Below are positions 36,801-44,082 of a stretch of 64,000 nt of DNA, piece after piece. Source of the DNA: JBCCXL01 sp039191605 (GTDB lineage: Bacteria; Acidobacteriota; Thermoanaerobaculia; Multivoradales; JAHZIX01); the NCBI GenBank assembly GCA_039191605.1, contig JBCCXL010000020.1, positions 62,001 through 126,000 on the forward strand, written 5' to 3'. The position numbers and the translations under genes were made by a program. The notes under the pieces were generated by a model that did not search any database, was not told the DNA's origin, and was given only the letters and a program-made list of their open reading frames with translations. How positions within the stretch are numbered: the stretch's first letter is position 1; every line of letters begins with the position of its first letter.

Positions 36801-37127
36801 CCCGAGGTGGTGGGCACCTTCGACTTCGATCCCCAGCGCCCCGGCACCTGGACCTGGCGCGGTCCGCTGCCGGAAAACTCCGAGGCGGTCTGCGTCTCCA
36901 GCTCCGGCGGCGGCCTCGATGATGCTCCCCTCTACAGCAGCTTCCAATGCCCCTCCCTCGCCGCCCCCGACGCGCCGCCGGTGCGCATGCTGATGCCCCG
37001 CGGCGACTGGAAGTACCGCAACATCGACCCCGATAGCCAGAAGCAGAAATGGGCCTTCACCGAGCCGCTGCCCGGCACCATCTCCGACGCCGACGAGAGC
37101 CTGCAGGATCGCCCGGCGACACCCTGA
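30846..37127 (+). CDS. Giant exported protein of three cupredoxin/multicopper-oxidase-like modules
   Basis: The ATG at 30846 has GGAGG 7 bases upstream, giving 2093 residues. An Arg-rich N-region and a hydrophobic segment ('ALCGLALLTLLLALP') make a signal peptide. Three modules begin with a Cys at about 106, 907 and 1448. Each repeats the order 'PLxLRxxxGxCLxVxxxN', 'GLFGAxxVEPxxxxWL', 'FREMxLIxxE', 'VRLRxLxxGG' and a closing 'GxxWGLxRV'. The third holds a partial copper-type motif HVFALHGHGW (about 1848-1857). This is the fold and order of multicopper oxidases such as MnxG, but no HCHxxxHxxxM is visible, so copper sites look incomplete. An envelope oxidase or a structural role are both possible. 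Confidence 0.75.
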   Translation: MVHGSTEQSSSSLSHPALPQRRAAGRRSRRGGKFGRAILSSGSAFIARALCGLALLTLLLALPTPEALGEAAPQATESLTASFPALIAAQSLPAQGISSETADEPCASIVTARVVALDQPFTYNRFGTHQPGGMVFALEHDVTSTRGPREKLVPGRVALRNDKRPRPLALRVHRGSCLRVIFTNLLAPEAPEGAPATRWAGVRVLGLSPVSAFDEDGRPLSSDRADGSLAGANEPSLVPPGGRITYLWSADQEGTFLLYSSAGNFGHRESSADNLPQYPAGHLTAGLFGAVHVEPEGSLWLRSQVSREQLAKATVGRTPLGQPILDFHAVDARGLPLLSMLDPNGELAHSDLTAIIAHPGTAGTPGAFPATLDSPEAGRDAFREITLIYHEADAAAQAFPCAFAPPLDPVSGRRSYERCPLDFEQSLTEDLADALDSVEDRFAINYAADGLGSRLLANRFGVGASGDCVGCRLEEQAHSSWVAGDPGLVVTRPTSVETTPHLTNPVTPKLRALYTEDPSNVYHSYLGDRVRLRVLHGGGDFHLVHQQSGHRLIPGLAGPGGDRDDAQLLGPGSGVTLELDGGAGGTHGSPGDALLGSRADHHRAGGMWALWRIHDVFEEGTRLDRDGLPVRSWWADGELMEPGARALPDGEIPNGTPIPALVPLPDRPMAPMPGRISLSEDGRESVLVARIDSDPTDPAAARTADDEPMGLEAQNSLDELLAARGLGGSSNSPGPAPGERRWWILSHDDERPPVAAESPPNPGFPFFVPGRAGQRAPQPPLDVAWATEDDSGLATAAPQAEGALALDGGLPRHLITGSTRPDGGVRWTLTRFEITKTLEAVDARRLPESGTAVEQLAMSAHADSSIASCSADGSCQGTAESSSGADALLFPRNGRPPAPGAPYADPCSAAPERHYRSADVELDVVINKAGWHVPQHRLATLWEDLDPLLDGESAPQPLFLRANAGECVELWHANLTPARRQLDDYRIGAATPLSAPAFRRLDFDFTASAGSAVGFNYEDGTLAPAAVRERIDAINAGGGLLEIDGQRSLLQATIHPAFGRGPRGAWVGARTTVQRLAAPLSLADSTSPFADGFSSAARGAGLAGAMLVEPADSLWLDAESGGPLVASAEGGRRDGGPTSWRAIIQPPEGEAFRESALLLQEAVAAYPESTEGPAPGAFYDLTMEIQQPTDGNRPTGLPATPARRRQLTPVGDLLVPVGSAPVPPWPRLLGGGIGRGAVTANYRNEPLSLRMGDAVAPTAARGDFGEARDSAHVLRSIPRGDAQLDQQPLWYPPLQPGIAGPDPYTPLLQGYGGDALRLRMVVDGGESLRHLDFRGLTPNTEAPALGTTQDAADEATAGEPAVSQSASSHRAAGPGTAHDFRLRLPHGVAADYLWLGDSAVGGLQGGNWGLLRSYDPGSPQSFLPTLAAGGADSSRQSSSSRQHSAAACPANAPRRAFHVVALDAAQLHPDGITYRPEAPVVLAFEDGSTETVITPLVDPEGLLYLRAEDLILEETASAEANSSGAAAAPSYRLAPGRRLEPLVLRARAGECLEVTLENRFDPASAAFLSEPDEELCKLQRLASERSGRRARGPAFRADLRCGGDGAASLHAGLSPQDLTLDATADLGFNIGRNAVQTAAPGEQITYRWYAGRRALQADGSLSFEAQELGAINLLPADPLNQHSRGLFGALLIEPVDARWVEDPLTRLAATVHREDSSESFREMVLIFQDDLDLAWRLPADPLGAPGSAESAARYLPLSLTGAETAAIGYSTELLDFRLSPPANHAVALARSNSGKPQEASLFPATAVDQTCILGSQWWQGDPATPVFAAHAGTPVRLRLLHPGGRGDGHVFALHGHGWSSGQSGGAAPWRGELPGLGPGAHADLELSTGSHGGGAGGRHHVAGDYLYRSFPAAFLEGGLWGLFRVGPEVPAGESRDIVTVTSALLRADVSVIHGARTQLLGTTDFAQQLHLYAGPRDPQSGQCSGPEVVGTFDFDPQRPGTWTWRGPLPENSEAVCVSSSGGGLDDAPLYSSFQCPSLAAPDAPPVRMLMPRGDWKYRNIDPDSQKQKWAFTEPLPGTISDADESLQDRPATP

Positions 37128-37133
37128 CACTAT

Positions 37134-37213
37134 CTGACGACATTCGCCCTGACGGCATACGCTCTGACGACAACTGCTGGCGGCATCCGCCTTGACGGGA
37201 CCGCCCTGACGAT
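37134..37213. repeat. Degenerate 15-bp tandem repeat after the giant gene
   Basis: About five decaying units of CTGACGRCATWCGCC fill the gap between the stop of the 2093-aa gene and the stop of the convergent 230-aa gene. Confidence 0.75.
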
Positions 37214-37218
37214 CCGGG

Positions 37219-37911
37219 CTATTGCAGACGGTTCACGGTGAAGCCGATGGCGCCGTTCACCTCGCCGCGCTCCAGGGTCAGCTCGTCGCTGTCGACGATA
37301 CGACCCTGGGCATCCCAGCGGCAGCGGAAGATCTGCTCGCCCTTGGGCACCCGCAGCGGCAGCTCGTAGCTCACCGAGCCCCCGCGCCGCGGCAGCGCGC
37401 CGGCGGCGAGGTGCATTTCCCCTCGGCCGACGACGACGGTGGGGTTGTCGTGGGGGTTGAGGGCGTCCAGCTGAATCTTGCGGTTCAGCTGCGGCGACTC
37501 CTGGTAGAAGACGGTGGCCACCGGCTCCGGCCAGGGGTCGAAGCCTCCCTCCAACCCCTCGACTCCGAAATAGCGGCTCAGCTTCTCGATCTCCAGCGGG
37601 CACTCGCTCTGGGTCAGCTGCACCAGCAGGTGAGCGTCCCCCACCAGGGCCTCCTTCAGCAGCAGGCGATCGTGCCAGCTGGCCTCCACCGGGTTCTGCG
37701 CCTCTGCGTCCCCGTCGAGATGCATCGAATCTCTCTCCCTTAGGCGTACTCCTTTCCCGACGCTTACCACCGCGGCGCCCGGCCGGGGATTGAGCAGCGA
37801 GACCGTCAGCAGGTTGTGGCCGTAACGCCGCTTGCGGGTGCCGTTCTTGCGCACCGTAAGGAAGTCTAGGCTCAGCTGGTAGACCGCCGAGCCTCGAGAA
37901 GATTGGGTCAT
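37219..37911 (-). CDS. Hypothetical 230-aa protein
   Basis: This soluble-looking protein has no signal peptide or membrane span. It begins 'YQLSLDFLTVRKNGTRKRRYGHNLLTVSLLNPRPG' and is rich in beta strands, with a mid segment 'ALVGDAHLLVQLTQSE' and 'VATVFYQESPQLNRKIQLDALNPHDNPTVVVGRGEM'. No family is recognised. It is convergent with the giant cupredoxin gene and divergent from the membrane-anchored PQQ propeller. Codon use resembles its neighbours. Confidence 0.65.
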   Translation of the reverse strand: MTQSSRGSAVYQLSLDFLTVRKNGTRKRRYGHNLLTVSLLNPRPGAAVVSVGKGVRLRERDSMHLDGDAEAQNPVEASWHDRLLLKEALVGDAHLLVQLTQSECPLEIEKLSRYFGVEGLEGGFDPWPEPVATVFYQESPQLNRKIQLDALNPHDNPTVVVGRGEMHLAAGALPRRGGSVSYELPLRVPKGEQIFRCRWDAQGRIVDSDELTLERGEVNGAIGFTVNRLQ

Positions 37912-38214
37912 GATCCGTCCTGGTTAGGGAGAGCCAGCAGCGCTGATCGATGGCGCGCCTGGCCGGGCCTTGAGTTTGTCGGCCTTAGCAGTGTCGGCCT
38001 TAAGTTTGGCGACCTTGGCAGCGCCGGCTATGGAATGGCCAATTCCGGGATGGCCAATTTTGGGATGACCAGTTTCTGAACGAACTAGCAGGGGCCGAGA
38101 TTGTCGGGAATAGGAATTGGCTGGCATCTTTCGCTAATGCTCCCATCCTCCCCAGCGTGATATCAACGTTGCAGCTGCTCTCGCTCCCCTGTTGGACGTT
38201 CCCGGAGACTCATC
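37912..38214. other. Divergent intergenic region with degenerate repeats
   Basis: Between the 230-aa gene (minus) and the PQQ-like gene (plus), positions 37969-38080 hold a decayed repeat with units such as GGCCTTAGCAGTGTC and GGGATGGCCAATTTT. A 67-codon frame on the minus strand through it is repetitive and not convincing as a gene. Confidence 0.5.
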
Positions 38215-39987
38215 GTGACGCCATCGAACGCCTCGTCTTCCGCCTCTTCCTCCCGCCGCCGCGGCCGCTGGATCCCCGGCCGCTGGATGCTCGCCGTGCT
38301 GCTCCTCTTTCTCGGCCTAGCGGCCTGGATCTTCTTCACCAGCCCCTTCGGCGACATCGGCATGCGCAACGTCATGACGGCGATGACGGTGATCGCTACC
38401 GCGGGCTTCTACCTGCTCTGGCTGCTGCTGCGCAGCTCTCTGCCGCTGCTGACTCGGGTGGGGATCGTCGGCGGTCTGCTGCTGGCGGTGGTGGCCTTCT
38501 TCCAGCTCTACCGCATCGACAGGGTCAGCGGCTCGATGATCCCCACCTTCGTCGCCCGCAACGCCGAAGCGCCGGATCGCGCCCTGGATCGCCCCCCCAC
38601 CGCCAGCGGCGAAGCCGATTTGGTCACCACCACCGCCCTCGACTACCCCCGCTTCCTCGGAGCTGCCGGGGATCAGCGGGTCCGCGACGCCCGCCTCGAT
38701 CCGGATTGGGAGGCAAGCCCGCCCCAGGAGCTGTGGCGCCAGCCCATCGGCGCCGGCTGGGCCGGCTGGGCGGTGGTCAACGGCTACGCCCTAACCCTGG
38801 AGCAGCGGGGAGACGAGGAGTGGGTGACCAACTACGACCTCGCCAGCGGTGAGGTGGTGTGGAGCTACGCCAGCCCCGGCCGCTTCTCCAACGTCATCGC
38901 CGGAGTCGGTCCCCGCACCACGCCGACGGTGGTGGACGGCAAGGTCGTCACCCTCGGCGCCCTGGGCCATCTGGCGGTGCTCGACGGCCGCACCGGACAG
39001 GAGATCTGGGCCCGTCAGCTGAACGAGGAATCCGGGCTGCCGCTGGAGGGGGACGAGGCGATCTACCCCTACGCTCGCTCCAACTCGCCCCTGGTGATCA
39101 CCGTAGCGCCGCCCGCGGCCACCGCAGCCCGCACCGAAGCCAGCGCGGTAGAAAGCAGCGCGGAGGAAGCCAGCGCCCAAGAGGCCAGCACCCAAGAGAC
39201 CGGTGAGGCCCCCGAGGCTTCAGAAACTTCCTCCAAACCAGCAGGCCAACAGCTGGTGGTGGTTCCCCTCGGCGGTCCCGACGACGCCATCGCCGCCACC
39301 CTCGCCGCCTTCGATCTAGAGACCGGAGACGAGGTCTGGCGGGCCGGGGAAGACCAAATCGGCTGCGCCTCCCCGCAGCTCGGCACCCTCGCCGGCCGGG
39401 AGGTAATTCTCTCGGTGAACACCGGAAACGTCACCGCCCACGATCCTGCCACCGGTGCCGAGCTCTTCCGACACCCCTGGCCCGGCGCGGTGAACGGCGA
39501 CTGCAGCGTCTCCCAGCCTCGCCCGCTGCCGGACGACCGCCTCTTCCTCTCGAAGGGCTACGGCACCGGCGCCGCGCTGCTGCAGATTGCCGCCGCAGGG
39601 GAGCGCTTGGAGGGCACCGAGCTGTGGGCCAACCAGCGGGTGCTGCGCACCAAATTCACCAACGTGGTCTTCCACCAGGGGCACGCCTACGGTCTCTCCG
39701 AGGGAATCCTGGAGTGCGTCGACCTGGAGACCGGCAAGAGGGTGTGGAAGCGCGGGCGCTACGGCCACGGCCAGATCCTGGCGGCAGACGACCTGCTGCT
39801 GGTGCTTTCAGAGGATGGCGAGGTCTTCCTGGTTCGCCTCAGCCCAGACGAGCCGAACCAGGTCCTCGGCTCCTTCGAGGCGGTCCCCGGCAAGACCTGG
39901 AACCCCCTCGCCCTCTCCGGCTCGACCCTGGTGGTGCGCAACGCCGAAGAGGCCTCCGCCTGGCGCCTGCCCTTGCTAGAGATCTGA
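38215..39987 (+). CDS. Membrane-anchored PQQ-like beta-propeller protein
   Basis: The GTG at 38215 has GGAG 8 bases upstream. The 590-residue protein has three membrane spans in its first 110 residues ('WMLAVLLLFLGLAAWIFF', 'AMTVIATAGFYLLWLLL', 'VGIVGGLLLAVVAFFQLY'). An exported PQQ-type propeller follows, with 'DYPRFLGAAGDQRV', 'NYDLASGEVVWSYASPG', 'LAVLDGRTGQEIWARQL', 'AFDLETGDEVWRAG' and 'CVDLETGKRVWKRG'. An Ala/Glu/Thr-rich insertion (about 300-345) splits the propeller. The blade pattern is that of BamB and quinoprotein dehydrogenases; catalytic activity is not shown. A 15-bp tandem repeat starts right after its stop. Confidence 0.85.
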   Translation: MTPSNASSSASSSRRRGRWIPGRWMLAVLLLFLGLAAWIFFTSPFGDIGMRNVMTAMTVIATAGFYLLWLLLRSSLPLLTRVGIVGGLLLAVVAFFQLYRIDRVSGSMIPTFVARNAEAPDRALDRPPTASGEADLVTTTALDYPRFLGAAGDQRVRDARLDPDWEASPPQELWRQPIGAGWAGWAVVNGYALTLEQRGDEEWVTNYDLASGEVVWSYASPGRFSNVIAGVGPRTTPTVVDGKVVTLGALGHLAVLDGRTGQEIWARQLNEESGLPLEGDEAIYPYARSNSPLVITVAPPAATAARTEASAVESSAEEASAQEASTQETGEAPEASETSSKPAGQQLVVVPLGGPDDAIAATLAAFDLETGDEVWRAGEDQIGCASPQLGTLAGREVILSVNTGNVTAHDPATGAELFRHPWPGAVNGDCSVSQPRPLPDDRLFLSKGYGTGAALLQIAAAGERLEGTELWANQRVLRTKFTNVVFHQGHAYGLSEGILECVDLETGKRVWKRGRYGHGQILAADDLLLVLSEDGEVFLVRLSPDEPNQVLGSFEAVPGKTWNPLALSGSTLVVRNAEEASAWRLPLLEI

Positions 39988-39988
39988 G

Positions 39989-40048
39989 AGCCGGCAATCT
40001 GAGACTGGGCAATCTGAGACTGGGCAATCTGAGACTGGGCAGGTTGAG
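39989..40048. repeat. 15-bp tandem repeat, four units, starting at a stop codon
   Basis: Four units of ACTGGGCAATCTGAG follow the PQQ-like gene. The gene's last bases (GAGATCTGAG) already resemble the unit end, so the array may have grown out of the coding end. Confidence 0.95.
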
Positions 40049-40078
40049 GGCGGCTGGAGACCTGGTCCCCGGAGCCGC

Positions 40079-40963
40079 TTAGAACAGGCCCATCTGCCCG
40101 TGGCGGTCTTCCCCCTCTTCCCCCAGGAAGGGGGGCATCTCCCCCACCGTCGGCAGGCGGCGGGCGAGAGCTTCATGAATCCGCCGGCCGAGCTCCGGCG
40201 CCTTGACGTTGCTGGGGGTGTGGGCGAACCAATAGGGGCTACGGCCGGCCTCGATCCAGCGGGCGACGGGCTCCACCCACTCCTCGATCCAGGGCGCCGT
40301 GACCTCTGGATCCGGATGGGTGATGAAGCGCAGGATCGGCTCCACCTCCGTCGTCTCCACTTCCGGCAGCCGCACCGGCAGGTCCGGCTTCTTGTGGCGC
40401 GCCGCCTGAATCTCCGGATGCTCCCCCGGGCCGCTGCGCAGCGCCCGGCTATCGAGAATCACCCGTCCGGCGTTACAGCGCGCCAGCAGCGCGTCCACCC
40501 GGGGCATCGCCCGCTCGGTGAAGAGGGTCGGGTGCCGCAGCTCCACGGCGTAGCGAAAGCCCGAGGGCAGGCGACGCAGGAAGCCCTCCAGAAACTCCAT
40601 ATCCCGCGGACCGAAGCTCGGCGGCAGCTGCACCTGAATTGGCCCCAGCCGAGCTCCCAGCGGCTCCAGGCGAGTGAGAAAGGCCACCGTCTCCGGCACC
40701 GCGTCCTGCAGACGGCTCTCGTGGGTGATGCTCCCCGGCAGCTTGCAGCAGAAGCGAAAGCTCGGCGGCGTCACCCGCGCCCAGCGCTCCACCGTCTCCC
40801 GAGAGGGCACGCTGTAGAAGGTGGTGTTGCCCTCCACCGAATTGAACACCCGGCTGTATTGCTCGAGGAAGTCCGCCGGTCTCGCGTCGCGACTGTAGAG
40901 GGAGCCGGCCCACTCCCGCATCCCCCACATCGGTAACCCGAGCTGATATCCCTGCAAGGCCAT
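40079..40963 (-). CDS. DUF72 family TIM-barrel protein
   Basis: The 294-residue protein has the DUF72 (YecE-like) pattern: 'LGLPMWGMREWAGSLYS', 'EQYSRVFNSVEGNTTFYSVPSRETVERWA', 'FRFCCKLPGSITHE', 'LGPIQVQLPPSF', 'YAVELRHPTLF' and a final 'WFAHTPSNVKAPELGRRIHEAL'. The family has a TIM-barrel fold with unknown substrate; some members carry metal sites. It is convergent with the PQQ-like gene. Confidence 0.9.
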   Translation of the reverse strand: MALQGYQLGLPMWGMREWAGSLYSRDARPADFLEQYSRVFNSVEGNTTFYSVPSRETVERWARVTPPSFRFCCKLPGSITHESRLQDAVPETVAFLTRLEPLGARLGPIQVQLPPSFGPRDMEFLEGFLRRLPSGFRYAVELRHPTLFTERAMPRVDALLARCNAGRVILDSRALRSGPGEHPEIQAARHKKPDLPVRLPEVETTEVEPILRFITHPDPEVTAPWIEEWVEPVARWIEAGRSPYWFAHTPSNVKAPELGRRIHEALARRLPTVGEMPPFLGEEGEDRHGQMGLF

Positions 40964-41279
40964 GATCGTCTCAGGCTATCACCGGCGCCCCGAAAACCGG
41001 CATCCTGAGATCGCGCCAGAAGGCTAGAAGTAGCTTCTCGAGACCACGGCGAGACCCTGGGGAAGGCCTCCTGCTCCAAACTGCGAACCGCGGAACGGGC
41101 CGTTCCTAACAAGCCCCAAGAATAGGCCCTCCCCGAAATACCCTGAGAGCAGGCCCCAAAACAACCTGCGCCCCGCTTCGGCAGGGCGCGAGGAGAGACT
41201 CTAGGCCCAAACACGCGATGCTGGGCTAGGGTCTGCGGGGCTAGATCTAGGGCAGCTCCCGAAGGAGCCGCCCGCTAGC
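40964..41279. other. Intergenic region, 316 bases
   Basis: A 15-bp near-perfect palindrome GGAACGGGCCGTTCC lies at 41092-41106 between the reprolysin-like gene and the DUF72 gene, both minus. It could be an operator upstream of DUF72 or a weak terminator. Nothing else stands out. Confidence 0.4.
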
Positions 41280-42551
41280 TCAGTTGAGGCAACCCGGGAA
41301 GGTCGCCGTATGGCTGGCGATGGAGCTCAGCGAGCAGCTGGAGAAGAGGTTCGAGCCGCTGGACTGAATCGAGGCGCACATGATCGGGCCGAAGCCAGAG
41401 CAGCTCACCCCGGAGCACACCGGAGCCTGGTTGTCGTGGTTGGCGCTCAGGTTGTGGCCGATCTCGTGAGCGGTCAGCTGAGTGCGGATGAAGCTCGAGG
41501 ACTGATCCTCAGAGATTCCGTAGCCGAAGGAGGGCGCGTTGCACACCACTCCGACATAGGCGATGCCGATGGTCGACCCGCTGAAGTTCTTGCCGGAGAA
41601 CTTGTGGGTGATGTCGCGGTTGATGGAGGCCCGATTGGAGTTCCACCAGGAGCGCAGCTGGCTGAGGCTGGTAGAGGCGTTGAGGGAGGTGTAGGGATCC
41701 CCCGGAATGCTGGACCAGCCATGCTGGTAGGTGATGTTCAGGGTGAGGTTCAGCTGGCTGCGGTACAGACCGTCAACGGCGTTGATGATGCCCTGAGCGC
41801 GGGTGAAGATGCCGGGATTGCCGTAGGAGGCAAAGTACTGACCGTCGGCCTCGGTGGCCACATCGATTCGCCTCGGCGCCTCGGTGGCGGAACCGCCGGT
41901 GGGCACCGCAGCAGAAAGCAGCGCCGGAGCGTGGGAGATCAGGCCACCGGAGCCACAGGTCTTAGAGGCGTCGGGCTTGACGTCGTCATCGCGGTAAACC
42001 ACCACGTCGGTGGGGGAAGCGCCGTCGATGTAGTCGGAGAGGGGATCGATGAAGACCCAGGCCTCTTCCGTCTGCACGTAGCCGGTGAAGAAGCCCGGCT
42101 GCACGGTGAGGCGCACCAGGCTCTGCTTTTCGCCCTGGACGAGACCTTTGTAGGTCACTACCGGCACGTCCACCAGCTGCTCCTTGCCGCTCTCGTCCAT
42201 CAGGACCGCCCGGTAGTCGGCATCCCGAAGGTCGTTGAGCTGGAGATCGAGATCGAAGATCTGGTTACCGAGATGGATCGACAGGGCGCTGTGACGCTCC
42301 ACCTGCTGATGGATCGCCGAGGTGTCGAGCTCGAAAACGGTGTAGTCGTAGAAGAGCTCATCGAGGGAAGCCTGGGCTTGCGCGGAGGGCAGCTTGGAGA
42401 CCGGCACCTGAAGCTCGGGGCCGGCCGCCGCCGGACCGCTGGCTCCAGGACTGCCGGAAGACAGCTGCGCCATGGCTGGCGCCATGGGAGAAAGAAGCAC
42501 TGCTAGAAGTGCAAACATAACGGAGCGACGAAGTACTGAAAAGAAGGACAT
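41280..42551 (-). CDS. Secreted reprolysin-like (M12B-type) zinc metallopeptidase
   Basis: The 423-residue preproprotein has a signal peptide ('VMFALLAVLLSPMAPAMA'), a propeptide of about 200 residues and a metzincin domain. The zinc motif HExxHxxxxxHD reads HEIGHNLSANHD (362-373) and the Met-turn is 'GPIMCAS' (Met391). The adamalysin/reprolysin family uses this exact motif. Cys199 in 'SKTCGSGG' might act as a cysteine switch. The C-terminus carries paired cysteines. The 5' leader has three hairpins in a row, the last enclosing the Shine-Dalgarno. It is divergent from another secreted gene. Confidence 0.88.
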   Translation of the reverse strand: MSFFSVLRRSVMFALLAVLLSPMAPAMAQLSSGSPGASGPAAAGPELQVPVSKLPSAQAQASLDELFYDYTVFELDTSAIHQQVERHSALSIHLGNQIFDLDLQLNDLRDADYRAVLMDESGKEQLVDVPVVTYKGLVQGEKQSLVRLTVQPGFFTGYVQTEEAWVFIDPLSDYIDGASPTDVVVYRDDDVKPDASKTCGSGGLISHAPALLSAAVPTGGSATEAPRRIDVATEADGQYFASYGNPGIFTRAQGIINAVDGLYRSQLNLTLNITYQHGWSSIPGDPYTSLNASTSLSQLRSWWNSNRASINRDITHKFSGKNFSGSTIGIAYVGVVCNAPSFGYGISEDQSSSFIRTQLTAHEIGHNLSANHDNQAPVCSGVSCSGFGPIMCASIQSSGSNLFSSCSLSSIASHTATFPGCLN

Positions 42552-43130
42552 AAGAGCAAATCTCCTTGAGAGATTTCCTTCCCCGGAGGGAAGAGTTCAT
42601 CGATGGGGCTGGCCTCACGACCAGCCGCTTCACCCGTGAACCCTGATCGACGTGACGGCGAGAAACGACCATCGATTCCCATGCACCGCCGTTTGACTAG
42701 CGGCATCGGATTCGACCCGAAGCGATCGTCTCCAGTTGTCACGCAACTGATAACATGCAAAATCCTGCATTTTTTAACTGCTAAAATTCTATTTGTCAAC
42801 CGAAATGGTCGGCTTTTCTCTTGAAACCCGACCACATCACGCTACGGCCGTACCGATGAGGGTTCGGCGCCGGGAGCTTATGCCCCGTCCCGGATTAGAC
42901 AACGGCTGATGGGGTCGATTCGGTCTCAGTAAAGAATTTCAAGTCTTTTCATTCTCGCATTTTTGGAATTCATTCATCTAAATATCGAACCGCGACGAAT
43001 CACCCTCCAACGGCCGATACGAGCTGCAGTGACAAACCATGGGTCGGCCTTTCCCATCCTGAGTTCACGCTCCCATTTCCGGAGCGATCCCAACGAATGG
43101 CCGAGCTTTCGGCCCTTGGTGGAGACCCTC
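42552..43130. other. AT-richer divergent promoter region, 579 bases
   Basis: This separates the protease gene (minus) from a secreted Cys-rich protein gene (plus). The stretches 42750-42800 and 42935-42990 are much richer in A and T than the surroundings and probably hold promoters for both genes. Near the protease it holds the three-hairpin leader. An open frame from 42963 on the plus strand is continuous with the secreted protein but lacks coding character before 43131. Confidence 0.5.
42558..42626 (-). promoter_or_regulatory. Three-hairpin leader of the reprolysin-like gene, Shine-Dalgarno enclosed
   Basis: In transcript order: GGCTGG/CCAGCC (42626-42607), CTTCCCTCCGGGGAAG (42593-42578) and AAATCTCTCAAGGAGATTT (42576-42558). 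The last has a 7-bp stem and encloses the Shine-Dalgarno AAGGAG, 10 bases before the ATG. Such an arrangement can gate translation. Confidence 0.45.
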
Positions 43131-43940
43131 ATGCAGCCATCTCAACGATCTCTCGTCTGGATTTGTTCATTCGCCCTCGTGCTCGCCTTGACTACCGCCC
43201 CCGCGGCCTTCGCCCAGCCACCCTGGGACGTCGATTTTCCCGCGGAGCCCGAACCCAGTGATGACATTGGCAGCATCTTCAGCACCGCCAATTACAGCTG
43301 CAACATCAATATCTCGCCCTTCTCTTCCGAGGATTGCAGCCTCGAAGACGTCGTCGACCCTCAGCCCTCTCCCTTCGGCTCCAACCAGCGTCGGGCCATC
43401 GTCGACCTCAATCAAGGCTTCAACTGGCGCTCCCTGGTGGTCCGTGTCGAGACCTGCAACCCTACCGGCTGGACCGTTCATATCGGCGACTCTCCGACCA
43501 ACAACGGCTACGGCGGCGACAGCGGCTCCACCAGCCATGACGCCGAAGTTCAGGCCCTCAACAATCAGCTGACCGTCTACGAGTCGGATATCGGCACCAG
43601 CTCCCTGACCTGCCTATTCACCGGCCCGCCGAATCCTCCCGGATGCATCGTGCAGCAGTATTTGGTGCGCAACGACTACTTCGAATTCGACCCCAACGTG
43701 CCGCTGACCACCAACCCGCTGAGCATCTGCTCCAACAGCACGATCTTCGACTTCCCCAACTACGACGAAGCGGATCTCGAGGATCCCAGCGGTCTCTACG
43801 AAGATAAGGTCTACGTCGGCCTCAACCGCACCTACGGCTCCTCCAGCCGCAACGGATCAGGAATCCAGCGCGCCTGCTTCTTCCTCAGCACCTCCGCGAC
43901 GCCCAACAACTCCACCATCACTTCGGAGTGCGGATTCTGA
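43131..43940 (+). CDS. Secreted cysteine-containing hypothetical protein
   Basis: The ATG at 43131 has GGTGGAG 7 bases upstream. The 269-residue protein has a clean signal peptide ('LVWICSFALVLALTTAPAAFA') and a mature part rich in Asn, Ser, Thr, Asp and Tyr with about ten Cys, suggesting disulfides. Segments include 'FSTANYSCNINISPFSSEDCSLED', 'NWRSLVVRVETCNPTGWTVHIGDSPTNNGYGGDSGS' and 'LVRNDYFEFDPNVPL'. Its composition fits an extracellular beta-sandwich. No family is recognised. It is divergent from the reprolysin-like protease and could be co-regulated with it. Confidence 0.75.
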   Translation: MQPSQRSLVWICSFALVLALTTAPAAFAQPPWDVDFPAEPEPSDDIGSIFSTANYSCNINISPFSSEDCSLEDVVDPQPSPFGSNQRRAIVDLNQGFNWRSLVVRVETCNPTGWTVHIGDSPTNNGYGGDSGSTSHDAEVQALNNQLTVYESDIGTSSLTCLFTGPPNPPGCIVQQYLVRNDYFEFDPNVPLTTNPLSICSNSTIFDFPNYDEADLEDPSGLYEDKVYVGLNRTYGSSSRNGSGIQRACFFLSTSATPNNSTITSECGF

Positions 43941-43983
43941 GCCTCTTTCTACCTGCCTGACGGGCGGGACGAAAGCCTTCTTC

Positions 43984-44013
43984 GAGGCGCTTCGGAACCT
44001 TCCGAAGCGCCTC
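43984..44013. terminator. Long perfect hairpin between convergent genes
   Basis: A 14-bp perfect inverted repeat (GAGGCGCTTCGGAA and complement) with 2 central bases lies 43 bases after the secreted protein gene and before the stop of the convergent hydrolase. T-tracts are weak, but the strength of the stem supports a terminator for one or both genes. Confidence 0.7.
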
Positions 44014-44082
44014 TCGTCATGTTCGGGCCTTTCCTTATCAGCGTCATCCGGCCGATCCCGGCGTTACTGCCATCCCCCGGAG

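Noticed and set aside
37924..38127. 67-codon minus-strand frame rich in KADKLKA and GHPKIGHPGIG units
   Set aside because: It runs through a decayed tandem repeat, has no ribosome site and no family; the peptide repetition follows from the DNA repeat.
42963..43130. Extended start of the secreted Cys-rich protein
   Set aside because: The extra codons have no coding character, and a good ribosome site precedes the ATG at 43131 with a signal peptide after it.
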